Counted from the first letter of the stretch, positions 52,888 to 62,052 are shown. The stretch is DNA of 64,000 nt from RBG-16-66-20 sp052386675 (GCA_052386675.1 JBQTJX010000010.1:1-64000); one strand, 5' to 3'. Notes: generated by a model from the letters alone, not told the origin. Numbers and translations are program-made.

Positions 52888-54050
52888 CGCGGCGCGTCTT
52901 CTTCTACGTCCAGCACCTGCTCGGCATCGGCCACCTCAAGCGGGCGACAACGCTGGCGAACGCGCTGGCTGCCGCCGGCCTCGAGGTCACCTTCGCCAGC
53001 GGCGGACCCGCCGTGCCGGGCATCGTCCCCGAGGGCGCGCGGCGGGTGCAGCTGCCCGCGGCGTCGGCAGCCGACCTCGGCTTCCGCAACCTGGTGGACG
53101 AGAGCGGCCGTCCGGTGGACGAGGTGTGGAAAAAGGCCCGCGCCAATGCGTTGATGTCCGCATGGCGGGAATCAAACGCGGACGTACTCCTGATCGAACT
53201 GTTCCCGTTCGGCCGGCGCCAGATGCGATTCGAACTCCTGCCGCTGCTGGAAGCGGCTCGCGCCGCTTCGCGGCGTCCCGTCATCGTGTCATCCGTGCGC
53301 GATATCCTCGGCGGCGGACAGAAGGACCCGAGCAAGCAGGACGAGATGCTGGCGAACTTCGAGAAATACTTTGACCATGTGCTGGTTCACTCCGATCCGG
53401 CGCTGATCCGGTTCGATCGAACGTTTCGCCATGCCTCCGCGCTCGGCGACAGATTGCATTACACCGGTTTCATTTCCGATCGCCTCGCGGCCCCATCGCG
53501 AGGTGAAAGCAGTGCGGGCACCGGCGAAGTGATCGTCTCCGCCGGAGGCGGCGCCGTCGGCATGCCATTGTTGAGAGTCGCAATCCAGTCTCGCAATCTC
53601 ACGAACCTGATGGACAGGAAGTGGCGCGTGATTTCGGGAATCAACTGTCCCGAACCGGACTACCAGGAACTGGTCGAACTGGCGAGCAAGGAAGCCGGCA
53701 ACGCCATCGCCGTCGAGCGCTTTCGCCCCGATTTCCCTGCGCTCATCGCCAGTTGCGAGCTGTCCATCAGCCAGGCCGGCTACAACACCCTGATGGACAT
53801 CCTGCGGGCAGGCGCCCGCTCGGTGGTGGTGCCGTTCGCGCAAGGCGGCGAGATCGAGCAAAGCCTGCGCGCGCAACTGCTCGCCGAACGCGGCCAAGTG
53901 GAGGTGGTGTCCGAGCGCGGACTGTCGCCGCAGGCGCTGGTTGCCGCCGTGGACCGGGCCATGAGCCGGCCGGACCCGGTGGGCGCCGTGGTGGATCTTG
54001 ACGGGGCCGAGCGCAGCGCTACGCTGGTCGCGGCGTGGGCGGCGCGGTGA
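52884..54050 (+). CDS. GT-B glycosyltransferase, MurG/COG4671-like (4)
   Basis: A 388-residue protein resembling the gene at 49247. The N-terminal motif is YVQHLLGIGHLKRATTLANAL and the donor-site motif is ISQAGYNTLMDILRAGARSV. The stretch around 53340-53660 looks lower in GC than its flanks. The start overlaps the previous gene (ATGA) and the stop overlaps the deacetylase start (GTGA). This suggests a tightly coupled enzyme set making one product. Confidence 0.84.
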   Translation: MTRRVFFYVQHLLGIGHLKRATTLANALAAAGLEVTFASGGPAVPGIVPEGARRVQLPAASAADLGFRNLVDESGRPVDEVWKKARANALMSAWRESNADVLLIELFPFGRRQMRFELLPLLEAARAASRRPVIVSSVRDILGGGQKDPSKQDEMLANFEKYFDHVLVHSDPALIRFDRTFRHASALGDRLHYTGFISDRLAAPSRGESSAGTGEVIVSAGGGAVGMPLLRVAIQSRNLTNLMDRKWRVISGINCPEPDYQELVELASKEAGNAIAVERFRPDFPALIASCELSISQAGYNTLMDILRAGARSVVVPFAQGGEIEQSLRAQLLAERGQVEVVSERGLSPQALVAAVDRAMSRPDPVGAVVDLDGAERSATLVAAWAAR

Positions 54051-54802
54051 GTCCCGCCTGGCAGGGATTCGAGGACGAACTCCGGCGCTGGGCCGACGCC
54101 GGGCGCAGCGTCGAGTTCTGGTGGCGCGACGACGACGCCGCGCGCCCGGATCCGGCGCTTTTCCGCCTGTTGGCGCTGGCGGAACGGGCGCGCGCGCCGC
54201 TTGCGCTAGCCGTGGTCCCGGCGGGCGCGCAAGCCCCGATATTCGCCGGCATGGGGCCGATGACGTCGGTGATCCAGCACGGCACCGACCATCGCAACCG
54301 CGCTGCGCCAGGCGCGAAGAAGTCGGAGTTTCCCGAGGGCGCCGCGGCGGCTGAAGCGATCGCCCGCCTGGCGTCGGCGCGCGCGCGGCTGGCCGGTCTT
54401 GCCGGTTCGCGCATGGTGCCGGCGCTTGCGCCGCCCTGGAACCGGATCGACCGGTCGCTGGTGCCGGCGCTGGCTGGCGCCGGCCTGCGCGGGCTGAGCC
54501 AGTACGGGCCGCGCAGCGCTGCCGAGCCGGCGCCCGGGCTGCGGCAGGTCAACACGCACGTGGACATCATCGATTGGCGCGGCAGCCGGGGATTCGCGGG
54601 CGAGGCGGTGGTGCTGCGCATGGCGGAATCGCACCTGGCGGCGAGGCGCGGCGGTCGGGTGGATCCGGAGGAACCGACCGGATGGCTCACCCATCACGCG
54701 TGCCACGACGAGATCGCGTGGACCTTTCTCGAACGTTTGTTCGAATTCACCGCGCGCCGCGGGGTCATCCACTGGCGCTCGGCGGCGGAACTGTTTCACT
54801 GA
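54047..54802 (+). CDS. NodB-like polysaccharide deacetylase
   Basis: A carbohydrate-esterase-4-like protein of 251 residues. Metal-site candidates are Asp in VEFWWRDDDAARPD and the His-x3-His in VIQHGTDHRNR. The C-terminal active-site His is in WLTHHACHDEIAW. No signal peptide, so action is probably cytoplasmic, on a lipid- or nucleotide-linked sugar. GTG 54047 is preferred over GTG 54035 because it overlaps the preceding stop (GTGA). Last gene of the cluster. Confidence 0.82.
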   Translation: MSPAWQGFEDELRRWADAGRSVEFWWRDDDAARPDPALFRLLALAERARAPLALAVVPAGAQAPIFAGMGPMTSVIQHGTDHRNRAAPGAKKSEFPEGAAAAEAIARLASARARLAGLAGSRMVPALAPPWNRIDRSLVPALAGAGLRGLSQYGPRSAAEPAPGLRQVNTHVDIIDWRGSRGFAGEAVVLRMAESHLAARRGGRVDPEEPTGWLTHHACHDEIAWTFLERLFEFTARRGVIHWRSAAELFH

Positions 54803-55018
54803 CCGTCGGCGGGCTGTTTCCTGGCTGCGGCAGCGGCGCTATTCCTCGTATACTTGGTTCGTACGGTCTGCCGGCAACTGACCCATATCGAGCTGGATGA
54901 GGCCGGAATCCGCGCCCGCGGGCCATTGGGCGCAGGCATCCGGTGGGAGAACTTGCGTTCCATGCAGTTGGACCACGACTTGATTTCGCTCTACAACGCG
55001 CGGGCCTTGGGCGCCTGA
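54803..55018 (+). pseudogene. Possible truncated membrane/PH-like ORF upstream of the ABC genes
   Basis: An open frame in phase with the deacetylase, starting right after its stop, with no ATG. A hydrophobic stretch (CFLAAAAALFLVYLVRTV) is followed by HIELDEAGIRARGPLGAGIR and WENLRSMQLDHDLISLYNAR, then a stop overlapping the ABC ATPase start (TGATG). The earliest conventional start is TTG 54854. The pattern resembles a bacterial PH-like domain cut short. It may be a real small protein (54854-55018) or a remnant left at a recombination junction. Confidence 0.35.
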
Positions 55019-56910
55019 TGGCCGACGTCCTCCAGGTCCGCGACCTGCGCGTCTATCTCGAGGTGGACGCCGGCACCGTGAAGGCGGTGGACGGCGTTTC
55101 GTTTCGCATCGAGCAGGGGAAAACCGTGGCATTGGTCGGCGAATCCGGATCCGGCAAGACCATGGTGGCGCAGGCGGTGATGAGCATCCTGCCGCGCGTG
55201 GCGCGCATCGAGTCGGGCGAGATCCTGCTGCACGATCCGGCCCGACCGGGCAGCGTTTCCGATATCGCCAAGCTCGATCCGGAGGGCGAACCGATGCGTG
55301 CCATCCGCGGCGGCCGCATCTCCATCATTTTCCAGGAGCCGATGACGGCGCTGTCGCCACTGCACACCATCGGCAACCAGATCGGCGAGGCGCTCGCGCT
55401 GCACCGCGGCGGCCTTGGCAAGTCCGAGCGCCGCGACGCGGTGATCGAGATGCTGCGCCTGGTGGGCTTCCCCGACCCGGTGAAGGCCGAGCACACCTAT
55501 CCGTTCGAGCTCTCCGGCGGCCTGCGCCAGCGCGCCATGATCGCGATGGCGCTGGTGTGCCGCCCCGCGCTTCTGGTGGCCGACGAGCCCACCACGGCGC
55601 TCGACGTCACCATCCAGGCGCAGATCCTGCAGCTGGTGCAGCAACTGCAGGGCGAGTTCAGGATGGCGATGCTGATGATCACGCACGACCTCGGCATCGT
55701 CGCCAACATGGCCGACGAGGTGGTCGTGATGTACCACGGCCGCGTGGTGGAGGCCGGCACGGTGGAGGACATCTTCCGCAATCCGCAGCACCCCTACCTG
55801 AAGGCGCTGATGCGCGCGGTGCCGCGATTCAACATGGCCCCCGGCGAGCGCCTGACGCCGATCCGCGAGGTGCAGGCGGTCACCGATCACCTGATTTCCG
55901 GGACGGTGCGCCCGCACGTCGCGCGTGTCGACGGCGACCCGCTGCTGGTGGTGCGCAACCTGGTGAAGCGCTACGAGACGCGCAAGACCACGCTGTTCGG
56001 CCGCAAGCTGGGCGGCGAGGTGCGCGCGGTGGACGACGTCAGCTTCCACGTCCACGCCGGCGAGTGCCTCGGCCTGGTGGGCGAGTCCGGGTGCGGCAAG
56101 ACCACCACCGCGAAAATGATCCTGCGCTCGGTCGCGCCGGATTCCGGCGAGATCATCATCAACGACAAGGGCACGCCGCGCGACGTGCTGGCGCTCGCCG
56201 GGGACGACCTGTTCGCCTACCGGCGCAAGGTGCAGTTCGTGTTCCAGGACCCGTTCAGCTCGCTCAACCCGCGCATGACGGTGCAGGACATCGTCGCCGA
56301 GCCGCTGGTGATCCACGGCGTGGGCGACGCCGAGGAGCGCTACGAGCGCGTCAAGGAACTGCTGACGATGGTCGGCCTGGACGTGCGCTACCTGCGGCGC
56401 TACCCGCACAGTTTTTCCGGCGGCCAGCGCCAGCGCATCGGCATCGCCAGGGCGCTCGCGCTGGGCCCCGAACTGCTCATCTGCGACGAGCCGGTATCGG
56501 CGCTGGACGTCTCGGTGCAGGCGCAGGTGCTGAACCTGCTGCTGGACCTGAAGCAGGCGCTCAACCTGACCTACCTCTTCATCTCGCACAACCTGGCGGT
56601 GGTGCACTACCTTGCCGACCGCATCGCGGTGATGTGCGCGGGGCGCGTGGTGGAGCTCGCGCCCTACGACGAGTTGTTCCGCCGGCCGGTGCATCCCTAC
56701 ACCCGGGCACTGCTCGCCGCTGTGCCGGACCCGGACCTGGACCGCAAGCTCGACTTCGCCGCGCTGATGGAGGGCAAGGCTTCGGATCCGCGCGCCTGGC
56801 CGGTGCCGTTCCGGCTCGACGGCACGGAGCGGGCGGGATTGCTGGACATCGGCGACAACCACTTTGTCCGCGCGCATGAAAGCGCGGACGTTTCGGAGCT
56901 CAGAGCATGA
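55018..56910 (+). CDS. Peptide/nickel-type ABC transporter, fused double ATPase
   Basis: A 630-residue fusion of two ABC ATPases (DppD-DppF or YejF type). Domain 1 (about 5-270) has Walker A GESGSGKTMVAQ and signature SGGLRQR; domain 2 (about 305-570) has Walker A GESGCGKTTTAK and signature SGGQRQR. Both Walker B motifs (VADEPTTALD, CDEPVSALD) are intact, so both should hydrolyse ATP. It energises uptake through the permeases at 58840 and 59877. The ATG at 55018 follows the TGATG overlap. The SBP follows, overlapping by 4 bases. Ligand unknown; oligopeptide is the family default. Confidence 0.92.
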   Translation: MADVLQVRDLRVYLEVDAGTVKAVDGVSFRIEQGKTVALVGESGSGKTMVAQAVMSILPRVARIESGEILLHDPARPGSVSDIAKLDPEGEPMRAIRGGRISIIFQEPMTALSPLHTIGNQIGEALALHRGGLGKSERRDAVIEMLRLVGFPDPVKAEHTYPFELSGGLRQRAMIAMALVCRPALLVADEPTTALDVTIQAQILQLVQQLQGEFRMAMLMITHDLGIVANMADEVVVMYHGRVVEAGTVEDIFRNPQHPYLKALMRAVPRFNMAPGERLTPIREVQAVTDHLISGTVRPHVARVDGDPLLVVRNLVKRYETRKTTLFGRKLGGEVRAVDDVSFHVHAGECLGLVGESGCGKTTTAKMILRSVAPDSGEIIINDKGTPRDVLALAGDDLFAYRRKVQFVFQDPFSSLNPRMTVQDIVAEPLVIHGVGDAEERYERVKELLTMVGLDVRYLRRYPHSFSGGQRQRIGIARALALGPELLICDEPVSALDVSVQAQVLNLLLDLKQALNLTYLFISHNLAVVHYLADRIAVMCAGRVVELAPYDELFRRPVHPYTRALLAAVPDPDLDRKLDFAALMEGKASDPRAWPVPFRLDGTERAGLLDIGDNHFVRAHESADVSELRA

Positions 56911-58814
56911 TCGCGACACTCACCGGCAGGGCCTGCCTAGTCTTTGCCTGCGGCCTGGCCGCCGGGCCCGGCGCCGCGCTTGCGCAGGCGGGCAAGTTCA
57001 TCGACCCGCCGATGTTCGCCGAGGAGATCAAGGCCGGCAAGCTGCCCCCGGCGGCCAAGCGGCTGCCGGAGAATCCGCTGGTGGTGAAGCTGGAGTCCGG
57101 CGCCGAGCCCGGCCAGCACGGCGGCAGCATGAACATGCTCATCGGCAGGAGCCGCGACGTGCGCATGCTGGTGGTCTACGGCTACGCGCGCCTGGTGGGC
57201 TACGACCGCAATTTCAAGCTGGTGCCGGACATCCTGGAGAGTTTCGAGGCCAAGGACGACCGCGTCTTCACCATGAAGCTGCGGCGCAACCACCGCTGGT
57301 CCGACGGCCATCCCTTCACCATCGAGGACTTCCGCTACTTCTGGGAGGACGTCGCCAACAACAAGGAGCTGTCGCCGACCGGGCCGCCCAGCGACCTGCT
57401 GGTGAACAGCGAGCCGCCGAAAGTGGAGTATCCGGACAAGCACACGGTGCGCTACAGCTGGTCCAGACCCAACCCGGATTTCCTGCCGCGCATGGCGGCG
57501 GCCTCGCCGCTGTTCATCTACCGGCCGGCGCACCACCTCAGGCCCCTGCACCTCAAGTACAACAAGAAGGTGGCCGAGGCCGAGGCCAAGGGCAGCGCCA
57601 AGCGCGGCTGGGCGGCGATGCACAACCGCGAAGACAACATGTACCAGTTCGACAATCCGAAGCTGCCGACGCTGCAGCCCTGGGTGAACACCACCAAGGC
57701 GCCAGCGGACCGCTTTGTCGCGGTGCGCAATCCGTATTTCCACCGCGTCGACCCCGCTGGACGCCAGCTGCCCTACATCGACCGCATTGTGCTCGCGGTG
57801 GCCGAGGGCAAGCTGATCCCGGCCAAGACCGGCGCGGGCGAGTCCGACCTGCAGGCGCGCGACATCCAGTTCAACAACTACACCTTCCTGAAGAAGGGCG
57901 AGAAGACCAACAACTACCGCACCCTTCTGTGGAAGACCGCGCGCGGCTCGCATGTCGCGCTGTTCCCGAACCTGAACGTGTCCGACCCGGTGTGGCGCCC
58001 GGTCGTGCGCGATCCGCGCTTCCGCCGTGCGCTGTCGCTGGCGATCGACCGCTCGCTGGTCAACCAGGTGCTGTATTTCGGACTCGCCGCGGAGGGCAAC
58101 AACACCGTGGTGCCCGAGAGCCCGCTCTACCGCAAGGAGTACCAGACCAAGTGGGCGCAGTTCGACCGCAAGCAGGCGGAGAAGCTGCTCGACGAGATGG
58201 GCCTGAAGCGCGGGTCCGACGGGGTGCGCAGGCTCCCCGACGGCCGGCCGATGGAGATCATCGTTGAGACCGCGGGCGAATCCACAGAGCAGACCGATGT
58301 CCTGGAGATGGTCCGCGAAACCTGGCGCGAGGTCGGCATCAAGCTGTTCTCCAAGCCGCTGCAGCGCGAAGTGCTGCGCAACCGGGTGTTCTCCGGCGAG
58401 GCGCTGATGTCGGTCTGGTCGGGAATCGAGAATGGCATGGCCAACGCGGATGTCAGCCCCGACGAGCTCGCGCCCACGAACCAGCAGCAGCTGCAGTGGC
58501 CCAAGTACGGCCAGCATTTCGAGACCGCTGGCAAGAACGGGGAGGCGCCGGACCTGCCGGAGGTGGCCGAGCTGCTGAAGCTGAACAACGCCTGGCGTGC
58601 GGCCGCGAGCCGCGAGGAGCGCACCCGGATCTGGCACCGGATGCTGGGCATCCATTGCGACCAGCAGTACGTGATCGGGGTCATCAGCGGCGTGTCGCAG
58701 CCGGTGGTGGTGCGCAACACGCTGAAGAACGTGCCGGAGAAGGCGATCTACAACTGGGACCCGGGCGCGCTGCTGGGCGTGTACCGCCCGGACACGTTCT
58801 GGATCGCCAGGTAG
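56907..58814 (+). CDS. Family 5 extracellular solute-binding protein
   Basis: Periplasmic binding protein of 635 residues. A signal peptide covers about 1-26 (CLVFACGLAAGPGAALAQ). SBP_bac_5 segments include FTMKLRRNHRWSDGHPFTIE, PYFHRVDPAGRQLPYID and FRRALSLAIDRSLVNQVLYF. The protein is longer than DppA/OppA (~530-540). No lipobox, so soluble periplasmic. Its position between the ATPase and permease genes is unusual. The ligand cannot be predicted. Confidence 0.92.
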   Translation: MIATLTGRACLVFACGLAAGPGAALAQAGKFIDPPMFAEEIKAGKLPPAAKRLPENPLVVKLESGAEPGQHGGSMNMLIGRSRDVRMLVVYGYARLVGYDRNFKLVPDILESFEAKDDRVFTMKLRRNHRWSDGHPFTIEDFRYFWEDVANNKELSPTGPPSDLLVNSEPPKVEYPDKHTVRYSWSRPNPDFLPRMAAASPLFIYRPAHHLRPLHLKYNKKVAEAEAKGSAKRGWAAMHNREDNMYQFDNPKLPTLQPWVNTTKAPADRFVAVRNPYFHRVDPAGRQLPYIDRIVLAVAEGKLIPAKTGAGESDLQARDIQFNNYTFLKKGEKTNNYRTLLWKTARGSHVALFPNLNVSDPVWRPVVRDPRFRRALSLAIDRSLVNQVLYFGLAAEGNNTVVPESPLYRKEYQTKWAQFDRKQAEKLLDEMGLKRGSDGVRRLPDGRPMEIIVETAGESTEQTDVLEMVRETWREVGIKLFSKPLQREVLRNRVFSGEALMSVWSGIENGMANADVSPDELAPTNQQQLQWPKYGQHFETAGKNGEAPDLPEVAELLKLNNAWRAAASREERTRIWHRMLGIHCDQQYVIGVISGVSQPVVVRNTLKNVPEKAIYNWDPGALLGVYRPDTFWIAR

Positions 58815-58839
58815 CCGCGCGCGGATCCCCGGAGAAGGA

Positions 58840-59880
58840 ATGTTCGCCTACACCATCCGCCGGCTGCTGGTCATGATCCCGACGCTGCTCGTGATCAGCT
58901 TCGTCACGTTCACGATCATCAAGCTGCCGCCGGGTGACTTCCTCTCCAACCAGATCGCCGAGCTGCAGAGCCAGGGCGACAAGGCGGCGCTGGAGCGCGT
59001 GGCGTTCATGCGCAAGCAGTTCGGCCTCGACCGGCCGTTCATCGAGCAGTACGCCACCTGGGTCGGCATCTGGCCCCGTCAGGCGCCCGGCGGCGGGCGC
59101 GTGTTCTCGGGCCTGCTGCAGGGCGACTGGGGGTGGTCGTTCGAGCACGACCTGCCGGTGTCGCAGGTGATCGGCGACCGGATGCTGCTGTCGTTCATCC
59201 TGAATTTCTCGGTGATCCTTTTCACCTGGGCGGTGGCGTTCCCGATCGGCGTCTACGCCGCGACCCACCAGTACAGCTGGAGCGACCACGGGCTGACGCT
59301 GTTCGGCTACGTCGGTCTCGCCACGCCCAACTTCCTGTTCGCGCTGGTGCTGATGTACTTCGCCAACGTGCAGTTCGGCCTGTCCATCGGCGGCATCATG
59401 GATCCGGAGTACCTCGACCAGCCTTGGAGCTGGGCCAAGTTCGTCTCGGTGCTGACTCACCTGTGGATCCCGGTGATCGTCATCGGCACCTCCGGCACCG
59501 CCGGCATGATCCGGCGCCTGCGCGCCAACCTGCTCGATGAACTGCAGAAGCAGTACGTGGTCACCGCGCGCAGCAAGGGCATGCCGCAGCTCCGGCTGCT
59601 GGTGAAGTATCCGCTGCGAATGTCGCTCAACCCGTTCATCGCCGACATCGGCAACCTGCTGCCCAGCGTGATCTCGGGCTCGGCGATCGTGGCGGTGGTG
59701 CTGTCGCTGCAGACCTCCGGGCCGATGCTGCTCGAGGCCCTGCGCAGCCAGGACCAGTACCTGGCGGGCTCGTTCCTGATGTTCCTCGCGCTGCTGACGG
59801 TGATCGGCATGTTCATTTCCGACCTGCTGCTGGCGGCGCTCGATCCGCGCATCCGGCTGACGGGTGAGGCCGCGAAGTGA
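58840..59880 (+). CDS. Peptide-type ABC permease, DppB family
   Basis: A 346-residue inner-membrane permease with about six membrane segments. The N-terminus IRRLLVMIPTLLVISFVTFT and QFGLDRPFIEQYATWVG are typical of DppB/OppB. The ATPase-docking (EAA) loop is around VTARSKGMPQLRLLVKYPLR. GGAGAAGGA precedes the ATG. The GTGA overlap couples it to the next permease. Confidence 0.93.
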   Translation: MFAYTIRRLLVMIPTLLVISFVTFTIIKLPPGDFLSNQIAELQSQGDKAALERVAFMRKQFGLDRPFIEQYATWVGIWPRQAPGGGRVFSGLLQGDWGWSFEHDLPVSQVIGDRMLLSFILNFSVILFTWAVAFPIGVYAATHQYSWSDHGLTLFGYVGLATPNFLFALVLMYFANVQFGLSIGGIMDPEYLDQPWSWAKFVSVLTHLWIPVIVIGTSGTAGMIRRLRANLLDELQKQYVVTARSKGMPQLRLLVKYPLRMSLNPFIADIGNLLPSVISGSAIVAVVLSLQTSGPMLLEALRSQDQYLAGSFLMFLALLTVIGMFISDLLLAALDPRIRLTGEAAK

Positions 59881-61067
59881 GCAGCGCGACTGGCGAAGCG
59901 GGGAGCGGCGCCTCGAGTAGCCGCATCGAGCATTACGTCTCGAAGGATCCGTTCGAGCCGCATTCGACCGAGCGCCTGACCCCGGAGCAGGAGCGCTTCT
60001 ACCGTGCCTCGCAGTGGAAAATCATGTGGTGGAAGTTCCGCCGCCACAAGATCGCGGTGTTCTGCGCCTGGATCCTTGCCGCCTTCTATGCCTCGATCCT
60101 GGTGAGCGAGATCCTGGCGCCCTACGACCTGCACACCCGCGATACGCGCCACATCTACGCGCCGCCGCAGCAGGTGCGGCTTTTCCACGACGGCAGTTTT
60201 GTCGGGCCGTTCGTCTACGGCTACAGCATGCAGCTCAACCTGCAGACCATGAAGCGGGAGTTCAAGCCCGACGAGTCCAGGGTGCAGCCGCTGCGCTTCT
60301 TCTGCAGCGGCGACGAGTACGAGTTCTGGGGCATGGTGCCGGGCAGTTTCCACCTTGTCTGCCCCGCCGAGGGCGGCACCTTTTTCCTGTTCGGTACCGA
60401 CCGGCTCGGGCGCGACGTTCTGTCCCGGATCGTCTACGGCACCCGCATCTCGCTTACGGTGGGATTGCTGGGCATCGCCGTGAGCTTCTTCATCGGCATC
60501 GTGCTGGGTGGCATCTCCGGCTACTACGGCGGCTGGATCGACAACGTCATCCAGCGCTTCATCGAGATGGTGCGGTCGTTTCCCGAGTTGCCGCTGTGGA
60601 TGGCGCTGTCCGCCGCGCTGCCGGTGACCTGGAGCCCGGTGCTGGTCTACTTCGGGATCACCATCATCCTGGGGCTGCTGGACTGGCCCGGCCTGGCGCG
60701 TGCGGTGCGCTCCAAGCTTCTGGCGCTGCGCGAGGAGGACTTCGCCACCGCCGCGGTGCTGATGGGCGCCAAGCCCACGCGCGTCATCGGCCGGCATCTC
60801 CTGCCCAGCTTTACCAGCCACCTCATTGCGTCCTTGACCCTTTCCGTGCCCAGCATGATTCTGGGCGAGACCGCGCTGTCGTTCCTGGGCCTGGGGCTCA
60901 GGCCCCCGGTCACCAGCTGGGGCGTGCTGCTCAACGAGGCGCAGAACATAAACGTGGTCGCGCTCTACCCCTGGCTGATGCTGCCGGTGCTGCCGGTGTT
61001 CATCATCGTGCTGGCGTTCAACTTCTTCGGCGACGGCCTGCGCGACGCGGCCGACCCGTACAAGTAG
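59877..61067 (+). CDS. Peptide-type ABC permease, DppC family with large periplasmic insert
   Basis: A 396-residue permease. A cytoplasmic N-tail (about 1-60) leads to a first membrane segment (KIAVFCAWILAAFYASILVS). A long periplasmic stretch of about 80-100 residues (DLHTRDTRHIYAPPQQVRLF) follows before the transport core (GTDRLGRDVLSRIVYGTRIS). The EAA-type loop is FATAAVLMGAKPTRVIGRH. The large insert resembles YejE. Start GTG 59877 is coupled to the first permease (GTGA). Last gene of the importer. Confidence 0.92.
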   Translation: MSSATGEAGSGASSSRIEHYVSKDPFEPHSTERLTPEQERFYRASQWKIMWWKFRRHKIAVFCAWILAAFYASILVSEILAPYDLHTRDTRHIYAPPQQVRLFHDGSFVGPFVYGYSMQLNLQTMKREFKPDESRVQPLRFFCSGDEYEFWGMVPGSFHLVCPAEGGTFFLFGTDRLGRDVLSRIVYGTRISLTVGLLGIAVSFFIGIVLGGISGYYGGWIDNVIQRFIEMVRSFPELPLWMALSAALPVTWSPVLVYFGITIILGLLDWPGLARAVRSKLLALREEDFATAAVLMGAKPTRVIGRHLLPSFTSHLIASLTLSVPSMILGETALSFLGLGLRPPVTSWGVLLNEAQNINVVALYPWLMLPVLPVFIIVLAFNFFGDGLRDAADPYK

Positions 61068-61086
61068 AAATTCGGCGCTACGCCTC

Positions 61087-61156
61087 GCAAGTAATCAGCA
61101 AGTAATCAGGGACGGACCACGATTTCCCCAGGGAAAATCGTGGTCCGTCCCTGATT
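61087..61156. repeat. REP-like palindromic repeat, copy 2, preceded by an 11-base tandem duplication
   Basis: The arms 61104-61123 and 61137-61156 are perfect 20-base complements; two more pairs extend the stem inwards. The core CAGGGACGGACCACG matches copy 1 except one base. Just upstream, GCAAGTAATCA occurs twice in tandem (61087-61097, 61098-61108), the second running into the arm. The hairpin lies between convergent gene ends, where it could act as a bidirectional terminator. Confidence 0.8.
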
Positions 61157-61164
61157 TTCCCCTT

Positions 61165-62052
61165 TCACGCGTAGAGGGTCATTCCCTCGCGCGCGATCAC
61201 CGCGCCGGGCATTTCCCGCGCCACCGCGGCGCCGATCACGTCCAGGGCGTCGTCGCTTCGCTCCGGGTCGTGGTGGAACACGGCAAGCTTTTTCGCGCCC
61301 GCGGCACGGCACAGGCGCACCGCTTCCTGCCAGGTCGAATGGCCCCAGCCGACGATCGCGCCGCGCGCGTATTCCTCGTCGGTATAGGTGCAGTCGTAGA
61401 CCACCAGGTCGGCGCCTTCGATCAGTCCCAGCACGTTGCGGTCCAGCACGCCGGGCACGTGCTCGGTGTCAGTGATGTAGCTGATGGCGCGGCCGCCATA
61501 CTCCACGCGGTACCCGGTGGCCCCGTCCGGATGGTTTAGCGGCGCCGTGCGCAGCACGGCCTCGCCCGCCCCCAGGGTGTCGCCGGCGGTGAAGTCGCGG
61601 TAGCTGGTGTCGGCGCGGAACACCTCCGGCGGCACAGGGAACAGCGGCGACATCATGAACTCGCACAGCACGCTTTTCACCGTCATACGCCCGCCGAGGT
61701 GGCCGGCCCAGACGCGAAAGCGGTTCTGCGGCTGGAACAGGGGCTTGAAGAACGGCAGCCCGCAGACGTGGTCGAAATGCGTGTGCGTGAAGTACAGGTC
61801 CGCGTCCAGCGGCGTCTCCGCGGCGAGGCGGTTGCCGAGGTAGCGGATGCCCGAGCCGGCGTCGAACAGCAGCAGGCGGTCGCCGCAGCGTACTTCCAGC
61901 GACGAGGTGTTGCCGCCGTAGCGCGCGGTGTCCGGTCCGGAGCAGGCAATGCTGCCGCGCACGCCCCAGAAGCGCACGCTGAAATCGGTGCTCTCGGTCA
62001 GGTTCCGATCCCCCACGCACCGGACTGTCGCACGTTCCGCGCCGGGTTGCAC
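61165..62052 (-). CDS. Metallo-beta-lactamase-fold hydrolase
   Basis: About 283-295 residues. The zinc motif is THTHFDHVCGLPFF; later ligands are His in PLNHPDG, Asp in SYITDTEHVPG and His in AVFHHDP. FWGVRGSIACSGPDTARYGG resembles the phosphodiesterase/RNase Z-like group (PhnP/PqsE-type), but the substrate is unknown. The start is uncertain: GTG 62052 or GTG 62016. It is divergent from the ABC exporter gene. Cytoplasmic; no signal. Confidence 0.85.
   Translation of the reverse strand: MQPGAERATVRCVGDRNLTESTDFSVRFWGVRGSIACSGPDTARYGGNTSSLEVRCGDRLLLFDAGSGIRYLGNRLAAETPLDADLYFTHTHFDHVCGLPFFKPLFQPQNRFRVWAGHLGGRMTVKSVLCEFMMSPLFPVPPEVFRADTSYRDFTAGDTLGAGEAVLRTAPLNHPDGATGYRVEYGGRAISYITDTEHVPGVLDRNVLGLIEGADLVVYDCTYTDEEYARGAIVGWGHSTWQEAVRLCRAAGAKKLAVFHHDPERSDDALDVIGAAVAREMPGAVIAREGMTLYA

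Noticed and set aside
54991..56919. A 642-codon frame antisense to the double ATPase gene
   Set aside because: It mirrors the third-position GC of the sense gene and is His/Arg/Gln-rich without domains; the sense protein has two complete ABC domains.
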